Shown piece by piece: positions 1 to 10,644 of a stretch of 64,000 nt of DNA. Within the stretch, counting starts at the first letter, position 1, and every line of letters begins with the position of its first letter. The stretch covers positions 145,830,233-145,894,232 of the forward strand of contig CM067359.1 in assembly GCA_034401795.1 (NCBI GenBank), in the 5' to 3' direction. The notes beneath the pieces were generated by a model. That model saw only the letters and a program-made list of their open reading frames with translations. It made no database searches and was not told where the DNA came from. Source of the DNA: Chaetoderma sp. LZ-2023a. Lineage: Eukaryota; Mollusca; Caudofoveata; Chaetodermatida; Chaetodermatidae. Both the position numbers and the translations under genes were made by a program.

Positions 1-659
1 TCTAATAATTTTTCCCTTTTGATTCGGTTGTCATGTCAAATTAAAGAAAATAAAGCAACAGCATTCCAGATTTTGAACTGTGCGTTCTGTTGATTACTCT
101 TAAATGTAAATCGTACATTCTGAAAGCAACTATAAACCGCACTATAGGATGAGTTTATGCCGTTACACTAGTACCTACTCAAAGCCACCATCCTATGTAT
201 GTGAATTGCGCAGTATCTCCCGCGCAACTAATATTAGCGTCTTCGCGTTACTCCGGTAATTACCTAAACGCGTCCTACAAAGGGAGGCTATAAGCGGGAG
301 CATCACGTAATCTATATATTTTTCTCGCGACATTTTATCTCAAATTTTGATGAATTAAATAATGTTTTTTAAACTATACGCAATCTTTAGGTGGTCCCCA
401 TTAATAATTTCATGCCCCCAATGATGGATATAAGATATACATTAAGCATAGACGTAGGATGGTAAGAATTCGTCGCATGAACATCATCATGTGTTCTAAT
501 ATCGTGCTATTTTTGTATGCTTTATTTTAACTTTCTAGAAACGAGTCACGTTAACCCGGTTTATACTTTTGGGAATTTGGACCTACGATTTAATCGAAAA
601 TCGCGATTTTTTTCATAAAATCGATCGCGATGTTTCAAATCAAAAATCGCGCAAGCCTA
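1..659 (-). mobile_element. hAT-type element, fragment cut by window edge
   Basis: This stretch is an inverted, diverged copy of the sequence near 24702-25400; for example both contain a block reading 'caacagcattccagatt' in opposite orientation. Its right end (about 640-659) reads 'atcgcgcaagccta', matching the terminal inverted repeat of the complete copy at 24702-25774, which has an 8-bp target duplication. The other end lies outside the window, so the target duplication cannot be tested. No open frame is visible. Assignment to hAT rests on the relationship with the complete copy. Confidence 0.6.
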
Positions 660-1122
660 CATAGAAGTTCTGCGTCACGACTCTGAAAGCACTGAGGCCA
701 CCCCCCCACGCAAGCACCATGAATCTTACTGGATTCACCAACTCCACACAATGGATCCTGTTGCTATTAATCACGCAGATTGGTAACCCCCACATCCTGT
801 GGGTGAGACACCATAACTACAATACTTACCCTGTGATTTGACTGTCAAGTCTTTCATGAGCAAAGCTACTTGTTAGAATGACGACTTGTTTAAATTTACA
901 CTGGCATATCCATTCAGCCAACCGCTGACAAAACACATTCCTACGTCCCTAAAGCAAAAAAAAAAGGGAAATTAAACTCACTTGGCCAGATAGGTAGCCA
1001 GTTCATGACTCATTTGAACGGACATAACTCTGAACATTGACGTGAAATAAGCTTTATGTTCCCAAAGCAATATTTCAATCCTTTAATGCTCAATACAGCC
1101 AAAAGGTCCTGCCTTTGCAGTG
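660..1122. other. Non-coding, nothing recognised
   Basis: AT-rich sequence between two hAT-type elements. I see no open frame, RNA gene or recognisable repeat here. Confidence 0.5.
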
Positions 1123-1130
1123 GTCTTGGG

Positions 1131-1559
1131 TAGGCTTGCATGATTATTGCTTTCAGTAATCGCGATCGATTATTTAATAATAATCGCGATTACACGATTA
1201 ATCAGCTTGAGTACAAATTACCCAGCTATAACAGAAAAAAAGCATATCAATGACGAAAGCTGCAATGATGTTGAGAAAGATCGATTTGCAAGCCAAGAGA
1301 AGATTATTTTTGAAAATGTAGCACTGAAATGACTGGCTCAATTCTCGAGCCAGTCATTCCAGTGATACATTTTCAAAAATAGCCTTCTCTTGGCCTGCAA
1401 ATGAACATACATTCGCTGAGCAAAATGTAAATTTCCATGACAGATCGCAATAAAGGTAGGTTTTGGAATATTTTATGATGTAGAATTATTCACGATTATT
1501 CGATTATTTAGTTTTTAATCATATAAATTCACGATTTTCGATTTAATCGCGTAAGCTTA
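1131..1559. mobile_element. hAT-type MITE with 8-bp target duplication
   Basis: The element is flanked by the direct repeat 'gtcttggg' at 1123-1130 and 1560-1567, the 8-bp target duplication typical of hAT elements. Its ends are imperfect inverted repeats: left 'taggcttgcatgatta', right (reverse complement) 'taagcttacgcgatta'. They resemble the ends of 24702-25774. The body has no transposase frame. The middle is occupied by a long palindrome (1284-1401) that also occurs in MITEs with TTAA ends elsewhere in the window, so this may be a nested or composite element. Confidence 0.72.
1284..1401. repeat. Palindromic core 'A' (foldback)
   Basis: Two arms of about 55 bases meet around 1343 at 'ctcaattctcgag'. 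The outer arms contain 'ccaagagaag' and its complement 'cttctcttgg'. The inner arms contain 'aatgactggctc' and 'gagccagtcatt'. The same core is found at about 4690-4820, 5060-5160, 29225-29350 and, as one arm, 1640-1682 and 60733-60790. Confidence 0.75.
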
Positions 1560-1567
1560 GTCTTGGG

Positions 1568-2631
1568 TAATGTCCATTTGTAGGTGAAAAAATAATATTT
1601 TAAACATTTTCTCACTTGACTGACATCCAGTCATTCCAGTATAAATTTTTTAAACTGGTCTTCTCTTGGCCTGCAAATTGATTTGCCACTAAGCCAAATT
1701 TAGATTTGAAAAAATCTTGACTGCGCACATACCCCCACATGTGTGTGCGTGTCTGCCTGTGGTATGTGTGTAACTGTCTGTGTGACTGCGCATGCCTTCA
1801 GAGTTGTATCTCATATACTACCGGATTATTTAATATGGCTTACCTGGACAAATGGTGCTCTTTGTTGAATGGTCATAATTTGGTTTGATGCCGATTCATA
1901 CACTAGAATACAAAAAGACAATCTTCAGGACAAGAATAGTCATGTAGTCAAGTCAATCAATGCATCCATTTGCGAGCTCTAAGTCCTGATGCACTAATAT
2001 AACCCTATAGAGGGTTTGGTGACCATGGGTCTTATATCTCAAGTGTGGGCTGTGGCAGTTTGATGTAAAACCTGGACTGTGTTGCACTAACTCCAGGCAA
2101 AAGAAAACTTAAACAGAAATGACGAAGTCCCTACACTGAGATTACATGTCAGAATGATACATGTATGTGTGAAGTTATGCAAATGCACTACTGATAGAGA
2201 TTACTATATATCGAGTTTGGTGCCAATGGGTCTGACAGTTTTGCTGTAGCATAAATAAATGCAAAAGATAAACTGTACAGTCATCCTATTACCCATGAGA
2301 AACACAATTGGGCAGGAAGACTGGGTACCCCCGGATGTAGGAGAAAAGTAGTGAAGATAATGCTCGAGTTATGGGCCATAGGTTTTGGTATTATGCCTCG
2401 AGGTGACTTGCACGTGAACAGGAATTAAAGGGATGCTAATCTCATCTCAAAAGTTGTATTGCACTGATAGATTATCTTTTATTAATACTATATCCTTCAT
2501 ATCTGGTCACATTCCGTTACCTGTATCACAATTATCTGCTTTGTAATACCGCATACATGTTGAACAGTGATCGCCACCATTTTGTCTCCTCAAGCGATAG
2601 TGTGTGATGTCATGTAAGTGCTAATGCATTC
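1568..2631. other. Non-coding; single arm of palindrome A near 1640
   Basis: No coding frame. Around 1640-1682 there is one diverged arm of palindromic core A ('ccagtcattccagt' followed by 'cttctcttggcctgcaaat'). The rest is anonymous AT-rich DNA with a short TG-rich patch near 1738-1780. Confidence 0.5.
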
Positions 2632-2811
2632 CATTCTTTATTATGTAATACTCATCTCGTTGTATGTATATTTTGAAACTAATTTGACTGGAAGTTCATT
2701 CTTTATTATGTAATACTAATCTCGTTGTATCAATATTTTAAAATTAATTTGACACCTATGGCAGCAAAAACTTCCAGTTAAATTAGTTTCAAAATGTTCA
2801 ACAGCTTACCT
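2632..2811. repeat. 65-bp duplication inside palindromic repeat 'B'
   Basis: The motif 'cattctttattatgtaata' occurs at 2632 and again at 2697, giving a tandem duplication with a 65-base period that ends in 'aatttgac'. The right part (about 2770-2811) carries the complementary arm 'cttccagttaaattagtttc', so the block also folds back. It belongs to the second palindromic family of the window ('gactggaag' / 'cttccagtc'). Confidence 0.6.
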
Positions 2812-3832
2812 GTATGATTACTTTTATACCACATTGCCAAAGTACAGCTGTCACCTCTATGACTGAGCATATATACTGAGGCACACACGCTAGTTTTTTT
2901 CTGATTGGTTGGAAAGTAAATCATGGCAGCCATTATATATGCTGTAGAAATGTATCATCATTTAGTTACTAAACCTTGAATATCTTTTGCTATCGGCATG
3001 ATAAAAAGCTAAAATGTCATGGATGGATTATGGGTGGCAAATTCTATCACCTGAATGGTTAGTATAACATAAGGTGAGATGTTCTTTAATGTTGAAATTA
3101 TAAACTAGAGCCTGGAGAAATTTTGATGTTTAATTAAGATTCATATTACATTTAGTCAATGACTAAGAGCATTGCTACGTTCACAGTTAACAGTCAGACT
3201 GCCGCAAGCCACCAGACAATAACCTTAATGAGCAATAACTCTGGACCTGTTAAATATTTTGGAAACAATTTGACTAAGCCACCAACAACTTTCAGTCAAA
3301 TCATTTTCAAGATATTCAGCATATCTAGAGTTAAACCACATAGAAAATGTAGTCTGCAGAAATTCAGCAGGCAGTCAGTTAAGACATGACAATCTGTAGC
3401 CTAAAATGCATTCATAGACCAAGGTCTGTGGACTGTAACTAGAAAACATGCATTCAAGCTGCATCCTGGACAACTTCATACATAGATGCAGGTATTATAT
3501 TTGAATTAATGGTTAGTAAACTGGAAAAAATGTGTTACATTGACCTGTTTTCTATACACAACAAGCCTGTTGACTAAGGTACATCATATGATCGAGGGGC
3601 ACTAACAACAGTCTATTGGCGTGACTTCTCTAGTAGCCTGACGCTTACTTTCTCAGACCAAAAGTCTGAATGATCTGAGCTCTGCAAGTCGGCTCCTTTT
3701 ATACTCGCCCTCCCATGGACTGGAAGTAGGGTGGGATATGCCAAAATTTTTAGTGGTACTAGGACAAACCCTTTTGGTGGTGCAAATTTTTGGTGGTGCA
3801 GGAATTTTTTGGGGTGAGGCTGATGTGCGTGC

Positions 3833-3835
<3 letters not shown>
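2812..3835. other. Non-coding; partial palindrome B motifs
   Basis: Open frames here are short and without recognisable domains. Around 3240-3380 there are weak family-B motifs (for example 'tttggaaacaatttgac' and 'attcagcaggcagtcagt'). Nothing else is recognised. Confidence 0.4.
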
Positions 3836-3881
<46 letters not shown>

Positions 3882-3888
3882 GGGGGGG
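3836..3888. repeat. (GT)n microsatellite with G-run
   Basis: An uninterrupted GT dinucleotide run, starting after 'gcgcgtgt', ends in a run of nine or more G. Poly-His/Thr and poly-Val/Cys frames across it are low-complexity artefacts. Further G-homopolymers lie downstream to about 4010. Confidence 0.95.
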
Positions 3889-4636
3889 TGATTTTTTGGT
3901 GGGGCAACCATATTTTGGAGGGGGGGGGGTGTGTGTGCAGAAATTTTTTCTGGGCTGGTGCAAAATAATTTTTTGGGGGTGCAGAAATTTTTTAGGAGGG
4001 GGGGGGGGGAGAAAGAGGCATATTTTTTGAGGTCCTGCATCCCCAAAACAATCTTTGCGATTTTTTCCATTTTTTAATAGGAAAATCATGCAGACGTCCT
4101 TTTCTGCATATTTAAAAAATAAAAAGGTACATCGCTACATCAACTTTGGTAATTGTATTGAGTGATTCTCATAGGGGTCCTTTTGAGGGTATTTACCCCC
4201 CCAAATCCAGTTGGGACTCCAAAAAGTAGTGGCAGAGGATCCCATGGAACCCCTGAAAATTGTGTATGGTTGTGCTATATAGTTTTATTGGCTTTTGCAC
4301 AAAAATACCTACATAATCTAGCATGATACCACCATAATTCACAGAACTTTGTGAGTCCCTGGTACCTCTAATTTTAACATGGATGAGAAATACTGTTTCG
4401 GAATACCAGATTTCAGTATAGGACCGTTAAATTTAAGCTGGGGTCCGCTTGATTTCATGGTGTGGGGTTCCTGGGACATCCAAAATTTAGATGTCATAAG
4501 AACCACTGACTGTATCATGTATGTGAAGATGTATTCACACTACAAGCATCACAAATTCATGGTTCATGGTTGGATGTCAGCAATAACCATTACTACATGG
4601 AAACCTTTAACATATAATGCATCCAGTTTGTACAGC
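3889..4636. other. Non-coding, nothing recognised
   Basis: Contains G-homopolymers near 3920 and 4000 and then AT-rich DNA. An 89-codon plus-strand frame at 4379-4648 has no recognisable domain and I treat it as chance. Confidence 0.45.
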
Positions 4637-4876
4637 TTAACCCTTTAACCCGCGAATTCGTTCAAGAAAATTTAAAATTTTTCATAGAAAATGTCCATTT
4701 ACAGACCAATAGAAGACTATTTTTGAAAATTTACTACTGGAATGACTGGCTCGGTTATCGAGCCAGTCATTCCAGTGGTGAATTTTCAAAAATAGTCTTC
4801 TCTTGGTCTGCAAATGGACGTTTCTCAAGACCACTGCAGAAGCCATTTTTGGCTGATATGAGTGTTAACGGGTTAA
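4637..4876. mobile_element. MITE with TTAA ends carrying palindromic core A
   Basis: The block begins TTAACCC at 4637 and ends GGGTTAA at 4876, so it has a TTAA at each end followed by CCC inward, as expected of piggyBac-type insertions. The interior is a nearly perfect foldback centred around 4757 ('gctcggttatcgagcc'), with arms containing 'gaagactatttttgaaaatt' and its complement. There is no coding capacity. Placement in the piggyBac superfamily is inferred from the TTAA/CCC ends only. Confidence 0.68.
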
Positions 4877-5035
4877 AAATAACCTTTTGAAACTACAACA
4901 TGGATGAAATCATGGATACACAGGTACGCATGCTCATGGACACACACATGCATGCACGCACACACGGGTACGCACGGATGACAAGACACATGGATGGCCT
5001 ATGAGATGGACACATGCAAGCATGCACACATATTT

Positions 5036-5190
5036 TTAACCCTTTCATGGTGAAGCTGGTTTTGAGGAATGTCCATTTGCAGATCAAGAACACATTTTTT
5101 TTTAATTTACTAATAATCGAGCCAGTCATCCCAGTGGTAAATTTCCAAAAGTAATCTTCTCATTTTGATATTTTTGACTAAATTTAGGCA
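5036..5190. mobile_element. Degraded TTAA-type MITE, core A family
   Basis: Begins TTAACCCTTTCA at 5036 and contains diverged arms of core A ('aatgtccatttgcagatcaag', 'gagccagtcatcccagtgg', 'aatcttctc'). Its right end abuts the TTAA at 5191 that starts the next MITE, so the two may share that tetranucleotide. Confidence 0.5.
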
Positions 5191-5402
5191 TTAACCCTTT
5201 CACCAATGAATTCCCTATATCTTCTTTTCAAGGCAACCATACAGAAAAACTGTTGAATCTTTTGAAATTAATCTGACTGGAAGCCGTTGCTGCCCGAGGC
5301 AGCAACACCTTCCAGTCACATTAATTTCAAAATTAGTCAGCAGAATAAGATTTATAGTGTAAAGAATCCACTTTTTCAGGGATTTGTCAGTGAAACAGTT
5401 AA
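5191..5402. mobile_element. MITE with TTAA ends carrying palindromic core B
   Basis: TTAACCCTTTCACC at 5191 and TTAA at 5399-5402, preceded by 'cagtgaaacag', form imperfect inverted ends. The interior folds back around 5300: 'aaattaatctgactggaag' on the left and 'cttccagtcacattaattt' on the right, with the GC-rich loop 'gctgcccgaggcagc', itself a hairpin. Non-coding. Same end type as 4637-4876 but a different core. Confidence 0.65.
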
Positions 5403-5837
5403 CATGTATGTCTGCTACTAACCTTGACAGTTTGTAACTAATTTACATGTTGTTGACTGTGGGTGAGCAAATGGATCATTTCCTATTGCGGGCAGAATGC
5501 TGTCATCCACAATGTATCCCACTTTGTTCATCCATAGTGTTGAAATGAGCAAGTCCGCAGTAAGCTGACCAATATTACCAACTGACACAGCCGGCTGTAA
5601 GCAAATCAACACACAGAACAAATTACGCCTAAAAAGATTATACGTATGTTTCCGGTTTCCTACCTACATGCAACAATAGCTGCGACCTACATGCTCCAAA
5701 AATGTTGCTACAGCAATATAAAATTTCAACTGGAGTTATTGAATTCTCAGCTCTTTTATCATATTTTCTATGGTAAGTTGATACACATTTACCAAAAACA
5801 TGGTAAAAGAAACCCCAAACCACATCCACAAAAACAA
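5403..5837. other. Non-coding, nothing recognised
   Basis: Only short frames on both strands, without domain signals. Confidence 0.4.
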
Positions 5838-6640
5838 GGGGCCCAAGGGGCCTGTATCACTCGCCTGGAACATAGGCATTTCGACTAGAAAGAGCATCGC
5901 GTCTAAGTAGAATTCTAAGGTTTTGACCAGAACTAGGTCATCCAAGATGGGTGCCAAGCAAATCGAGCCACCAAGTTCTCTTGAACAAATTGTGGTTCAG
6001 CTCTTGACCGTGATGAAGTTTTCTGAGTTTCACATTAATCCACAAAGTGGTTTCATTTCTCAGACGTTTCCAAAAATTGGCCAAAATCCAAGATGGTTGC
6101 TGGACAAATTGGCCGATTGGCTTTGTTTGAATAAACCTGGATCTCTATAGCCTAAGGATGCTTCCAGCCAAATGTACTTGAAATCGGCAAAGTTGTTCTC
6201 CAGGAGAAAACATTTTAAATTTCCTGTTGCTTTAGTATAGGAGTTTTTGGTTGGAAAAAGATCCAAGATGGCTGCGAAACCGTTTATCCTACAATTTTGA
6301 AAGCGAAAATTTGAAATCAGCATACGCAAAAAACTATACAAAACCAATTTTGGCTTCAAAATCCATTAAATAAAAAACCCAATATGGCCGCCAAACACAC
6401 TACATCTTGATTGACTCATGGCACCCATGTTTTTTTCTTTACGCATCATCTTCCCTTGAACAAACCTTAATGGCCCTTTGTCCCTTATCTTTTTTCTAAT
6501 TTCGGCCTGGTCTGTCCAGCGATTCTGGAGAAGTAATTTTTGCAAAAATAACCTCATCCAAGATGGCCGCTCAACTATTTGGCCAATTAAGTTCCCTTAA
6601 ACAAACTTGGTTCAGCTCTTGATTCATGCTTGGACTCAGG
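5838..6640. repeat. 'aagatggc'-type dispersed repeat
   Basis: Starts with 'ggggcccaaggggcctgtat' and carries repeated statements of 'atccaagatgg(c/t)(c/t)gc' (near 5940, 6090, 6265 and 6550) with the recurring block 'aaattggccgattggcttt'. It is related to the better-preserved tandem copies at 7960-9535. Short reading frames in it arise from the repeat and show no protein similarity I recognise. Repeats of this style are common in marine invertebrate genomes; I cannot give a family name. Confidence 0.65.
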
Positions 6641-7338
6641 GCAATTAGCATGGTAGGGTTAACTCACTTGGCATGGGGGTTAAGCCTGGATAGAAGCAAA
6701 CAAAATGTTAATAACAGGATACACTTTTATTATTAGCTGTTGACTGTTCAGATCAGAAGTATGGAATGAGCTATTATCAAGCAACAGTCAACCCCCAAAC
6801 ATTTCTTGTTTGCCTACCAACAGATTCTATACCGTTAGCTACACAGGAAGTTGTACGTTGAAGAATTTAAAAAGCCTGATTGGTTAATATTTTGAACTTC
6901 CTGGATAAAAATGAATTTAATATTATCTCATTGGAGGAAAATAACAACTTCCTCTGTAGCTTAAAAATTCATGTCTGAGCAAGCCACCTATCCATACACA
7001 GCCAACACAAAGAGGGTGGTGGGTAGTGGGTGGTGACCTTCTCATTTGTTATTGCTAAAGGCAGGAGAGTGAACCACGTCATTCAGGTGTGCTGGACACA
7101 TGAGTGAGTGACTCATTGATTAGGATTTCCTTTATGGTTTAATTAATCTTAGCTTGTAATTATAATATAAATTTGCTATCTTATACACAGTACACAAAAT
7201 GAAAATATTTGGAGTACAACTTTTAACTAATTAGAAAAATTAGAAAATTAATACAACAAAATTTAACATAACAAACATAATATTTTAAAAGGACAACCAA
7301 TTAAGATTTATCAACATTCTACTAAATACAACATAAAT
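6641..7338. other. Non-coding, nothing recognised
   Basis: Very AT-rich; no frame, RNA or repeat identified. Confidence 0.4.
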
Positions 7339-7507
7339 TGCTTATTTTGAAAATGTTTTAACTGGCATTATTTTCCAGTGAAATGATTTTCAAAACAAGC
7401 AACAGGATATAACTTATTCAAGAGCCATGCTTGAATATAACATGAAACCCATTCTGAAAATATTTCGACTGAATAATATTTTCAGTCAAATTATTTTCTA
7501 AATAATT
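7339..7507. repeat. Two short foldbacks of family B
   Basis: The first foldback spans about 7339-7401 ('gcttattttgaaaat' and 'attttcaaaacaagc'). The second spans about 7453-7507 around 'gactgaataatattttcagtc'. Both resemble the core-B palindromes in the TTAA-type MITEs. Their outer ends are not preserved. Confidence 0.5.
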
Positions 7508-7877
7508 TATAGCCAACAAAGCTTTAAATTCATATCTATTACCTGACAATTTAACCCTTGTATACAAAGTATTTACACTTAAAACCAATATATAATGAAA
7601 TATGGACAGTGTATTTAATAATTAAACAATCTTTCAGCTTATGTAGTTTTATAAGTTTACAAAATTATTCTACCAGGGAAATCTTTTGCCACCATAAGAC
7701 CGTTTACAGAAGCTGGCCTAATAACTTGAAACAATGGATGTGAAAGTGTCTGCAGCAACAACTTTCACAGAAATAGTTTCAAGATAACAAGCACAGTTTC
7801 CAACCTCATGGCAGCAACAACTTGCAGTCAAATTGTTTTCAAATAATTGATTGAAGCCTGGTACCACACTTGCCCTA

Positions 7878-7931
7878 GATGATATTTCGTGAGCTTTGTG
7901 TGGATCGATACAAAGCTCACGAAATATCATC
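7878..7931. repeat. Perfect 22-bp hairpin
   Basis: Arms 7878-7899 and 7910-7931 are exact complements around the 10-base loop 'gtggatcgat'. The hairpin lies at the left edge of the 'aagatggc' repeat block, where other copies carry a different sequence, so it is a local inverted duplication. I see no promoter or terminator role. Confidence 0.8.
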
Positions 7932-9535
7932 CAGTTTGGGAGATTTTTAGACATTCGAAATGGGCCAAAATCTAAGATGGCCACCGACTGAATTGAACAA
8001 CCACGGATCTCTATGCCCTAGGGATGCTTTCTGCCCAATGTACTTGAAATTGGCCAGGTGGCTCTCGAGAAGACATTTGAAATTTCCCATTGCTTTAGTA
8101 TGGGAGCGTTGGGCGGGCCGGAAAATGATCCAAGATGGCCACCATACCGTATATCGTACGGTTTCAAAAATCTGAAATCAGACTACCCCAAAACCTATTA
8201 TATAAAACCAATTTCGGCTTCAAAATCCATCAAATAAAAATATCCAATCTCTATGCCCTAAGGATTGTTCCTTCCAAATATACTTGAAACCGGCACAGTG
8301 TTTCTCGATAAGGAGACAATAAAAATTGTCCATTGTATGGGAATGTTTGGCGGGAAAAAGAGCCAAGCCGGACACCAAAGCGTTCATCCGACAGTTTCGA
8401 AAATGGCTTACTTTAATGGCCCTTAGACCCTAATCATATCTCCAAAATTTTGGCCTGATCCATTTAGCGGTTTTGTAGAAGTTGTTTTCGCGAAAACTAG
8501 GCCATCCAAGATGGCTGCCAAAGTATTTGGCCAATCAACTTCCCTTGAACAAACTTGGTTCAGCTCTTGCCCTAGATGAATTAATCTGCCAAGCGGTTTC
8601 GGAGATTTTAAAGACATTTCTAAAAATTCGCCAAAATCCAAGATAGCTGCCGGCCAAATTGGCCGATCGGCTTCGTTCGAACAAACATGGATCGCTATGC
8701 CGTAAGGATCCTTCCTGCCAAATATAAATGAAATCAGCCCAGTGGTTCTTGAGAAGACATTTGAAATTTCCCATTGCTTTAGTATGGGAGCTTTGGGCGG
8801 GCCAGAAAATGATCCAAGATGGCCGCCATACCGTATATCCTACAGTTTCAAAAATTTGAAATCAGACTACCCCAAAACCTATTATATAAAACCAATTTCG
8901 GCTTCAAAATCCATCAAATAAAAATATACAATCTTTATGCCCTAAGGATTGTTCCTTCCAAATATACTTGAAACCGGCACAGTGTTTCTCGATAAGGAGA
9001 CAATAAAAATTGTCCATTGTATGGGAATGTTTGGCGGGAAAAAGAGCCAAGCTGAACACCAAAGCGTTCATCTGACAGTTTCGAAAATGGCTTACTTTAA
9101 TGGCCCTTAGACCCTAATCATATCTCCAAAATTTTGGCCTGATCCATTTAGCGGTTTTGTAGAAGTTGTTTTTGCGAAAACTAGGTCATCCAAGATGGCC
9201 GCCAAAGTATTTGGCCAATCAACTTCCCTTGAACAAACTTGGTTCAGCTCTTGCCTTAGATTAGATGAATTAATCTTCCAAGCGGTTTCGGAGAAGATTT
9301 TAAAGACATTTCTAAAAATTGGCCAAAATCCAAGATAGCAGCCGGCCAAATTGGCTGATCGGCTTCGTTCGAACAAACTTGGATCACTATGCCGTAAGGA
9401 TTCTTCCTGCCAAATATAATTGAAATCAGCCCAGTGGTTCTTGAGAAGAAGTTGTTAAAAGAAAAAGTTGACGGACAGACAGACGCCGGATGCCACAGCA
9501 TAAGCTCACTTGGCCAATCTGGCCAGGCGAACTAC
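7932..9535. repeat. 'aagatggc' repeat, tandem duplication with 684-bp period
   Basis: Positions near 8088 and 8772 ('cattgctttagtatggga') and near 8400 and 9084 ('aaaatggcttactttaatgg') align at the same 684-base offset, so roughly one and a half to two units lie in tandem. The block ends with 'gacggacagacagacgcc' and 'agcataagctcacttggcc', a 3' terminus style seen on many marine invertebrate repeats. Open frames within it are repeat artefacts. Confidence 0.8.
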
Positions 9536-9797
9536 AAATAATTCCATACCTACGGTACCTGAATTTTTGGAGGCGTGTAATAGGAAAGATTTATATTACT
9601 TTGTTTGGCCGTACGGTATATAAGGACCAGTGTATTAACATGACATTTTGCTAGTGCATACCATTGTACAGAACAGCTCAGAAATAATGTAACACATTTC
9701 AAATTTTTTATGGAGTTATGTCCCCTTTCGACTTATGAAATACAAACATATAGGCTTTCAAGAATTTTTCGTTCGCCTTCACTATATAACTAAAACT
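9536..9797. other. Non-coding flank of the DIRS element
   Basis: No frame or repeat recognised. It ends immediately before the left terminus of the DIRS element. Confidence 0.4.
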
Positions 9798-9834
9798 GCA
9801 GGAAATTTCAATTTCCCTTTCTCCGAGATCTAAC

Positions 9835-9989
9835 AATACTCACCATTCTGTTACTTTCGGATACACAGCTGGCCTTGACAGCTGGCTCTAGGACTATAGA
9901 CTTAGAAAGCTTTACCGACTCCTTGGAACCGGGTAGTCGGCTCCCAACCGCCAAGTACCCGTCTACCATAGAGCTCATATTGTTTGCAT
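9835..9989. repeat. DIRS terminal inverted repeat, 3' copy
   Basis: Runs from 'aatactcaccattctg' to the region of 'tttgcatagc' and is the inverted counterpart of 16689-16843, with a few substitutions. Outside it, 9798-9834 is the 3'-specific end that pairs with the internal complementary region. Confidence 0.88.
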
Positions 9990-10046
9990 AGCCACCAAAC
10001 AAGAGAAAACCATGGCTTGCCTCCGTGGGGCTGGGAGGCTGGGTCC

Positions 10047-10141
10047 GTAACAGAATGGTGAGTATTGTTAGATCTCGGAGAAAGGGAAATTGAAATTTCC
10101 TGCATTCTCTTTCGATCAATACTCACCATTCTGTTACTTTC
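10047..10141. repeat. DIRS internal complementary region (ICR)
   Basis: 10047-10103 is a perfect 57-base reverse complement of 9798-9854. 10104-10140 carries the sequence complementary to 16821-16857. The junction 10103/10104 therefore records how the two element ends abut in a circular intermediate and fixes the element ends at 9798 and 16857. In known DIRS elements the ICR templates completion of the termini. Confidence 0.88.
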
Positions 10142-10644
10142 CGATATACACCAGATTTGTTCAGTAACCTGGTGGGAAGGGGCAAGCCATAAATGCTACT
10201 TTGCCCCTTGGAGAAAGATTTTAGACTTAACAACTTGACTAACGGAGACCTAAAAGGACCGTCAAGTTATCGAAACCGAATCACATTCGCGTCACTGCCC
10301 CCCCCCCTCCTTTTTTCTCCTAAGAAAAGACAGAACTCACGAACATGTATCTCGCCTGAAACACAAATATGCCGAGGGTTAACTGCTCCTTGCATATCCA
10401 CATGTATTAGGGAATGAGCATGAATATATATGATGAATGAACATGATATATAGACATAATACAAACTCTCACTAATGAATTACCTTATGATAACTGGACT
10501 TCAGACGTACCGCCTCCAACCATTCACTGGTCTGGCCATCAGTGACACAATCTGGTTGTCATCCTTACGCTCGATCATGCCTGCTTTAGGTTCTTTTCTA
10601 ACCGAAGTGAAAAAAGGGTGAAGAGCAGTGTGGCCACTTAACTA
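10142..10644. other. DIRS spacer between ICR and recombinase
   Basis: Contains a C-run near 10300 and no credible frame. It is probably the 3' untranslated part of the DIRS transcript. Confidence 0.5.

Noticed and set aside
3613-4089. Several His/Thr/Pro-rich or Val/Cys-rich frames on both strands
   Set aside because: They are translations of a (GT)n microsatellite and G-runs, with no domain and no codon signal.
6060-9501. Recurring 70-100-codon frames in the 'aagatggc' repeats
   Set aside because: The similarity between them is at DNA level across a repeat, there are no start or stop constraints in common, and no protein domain is recognisable.
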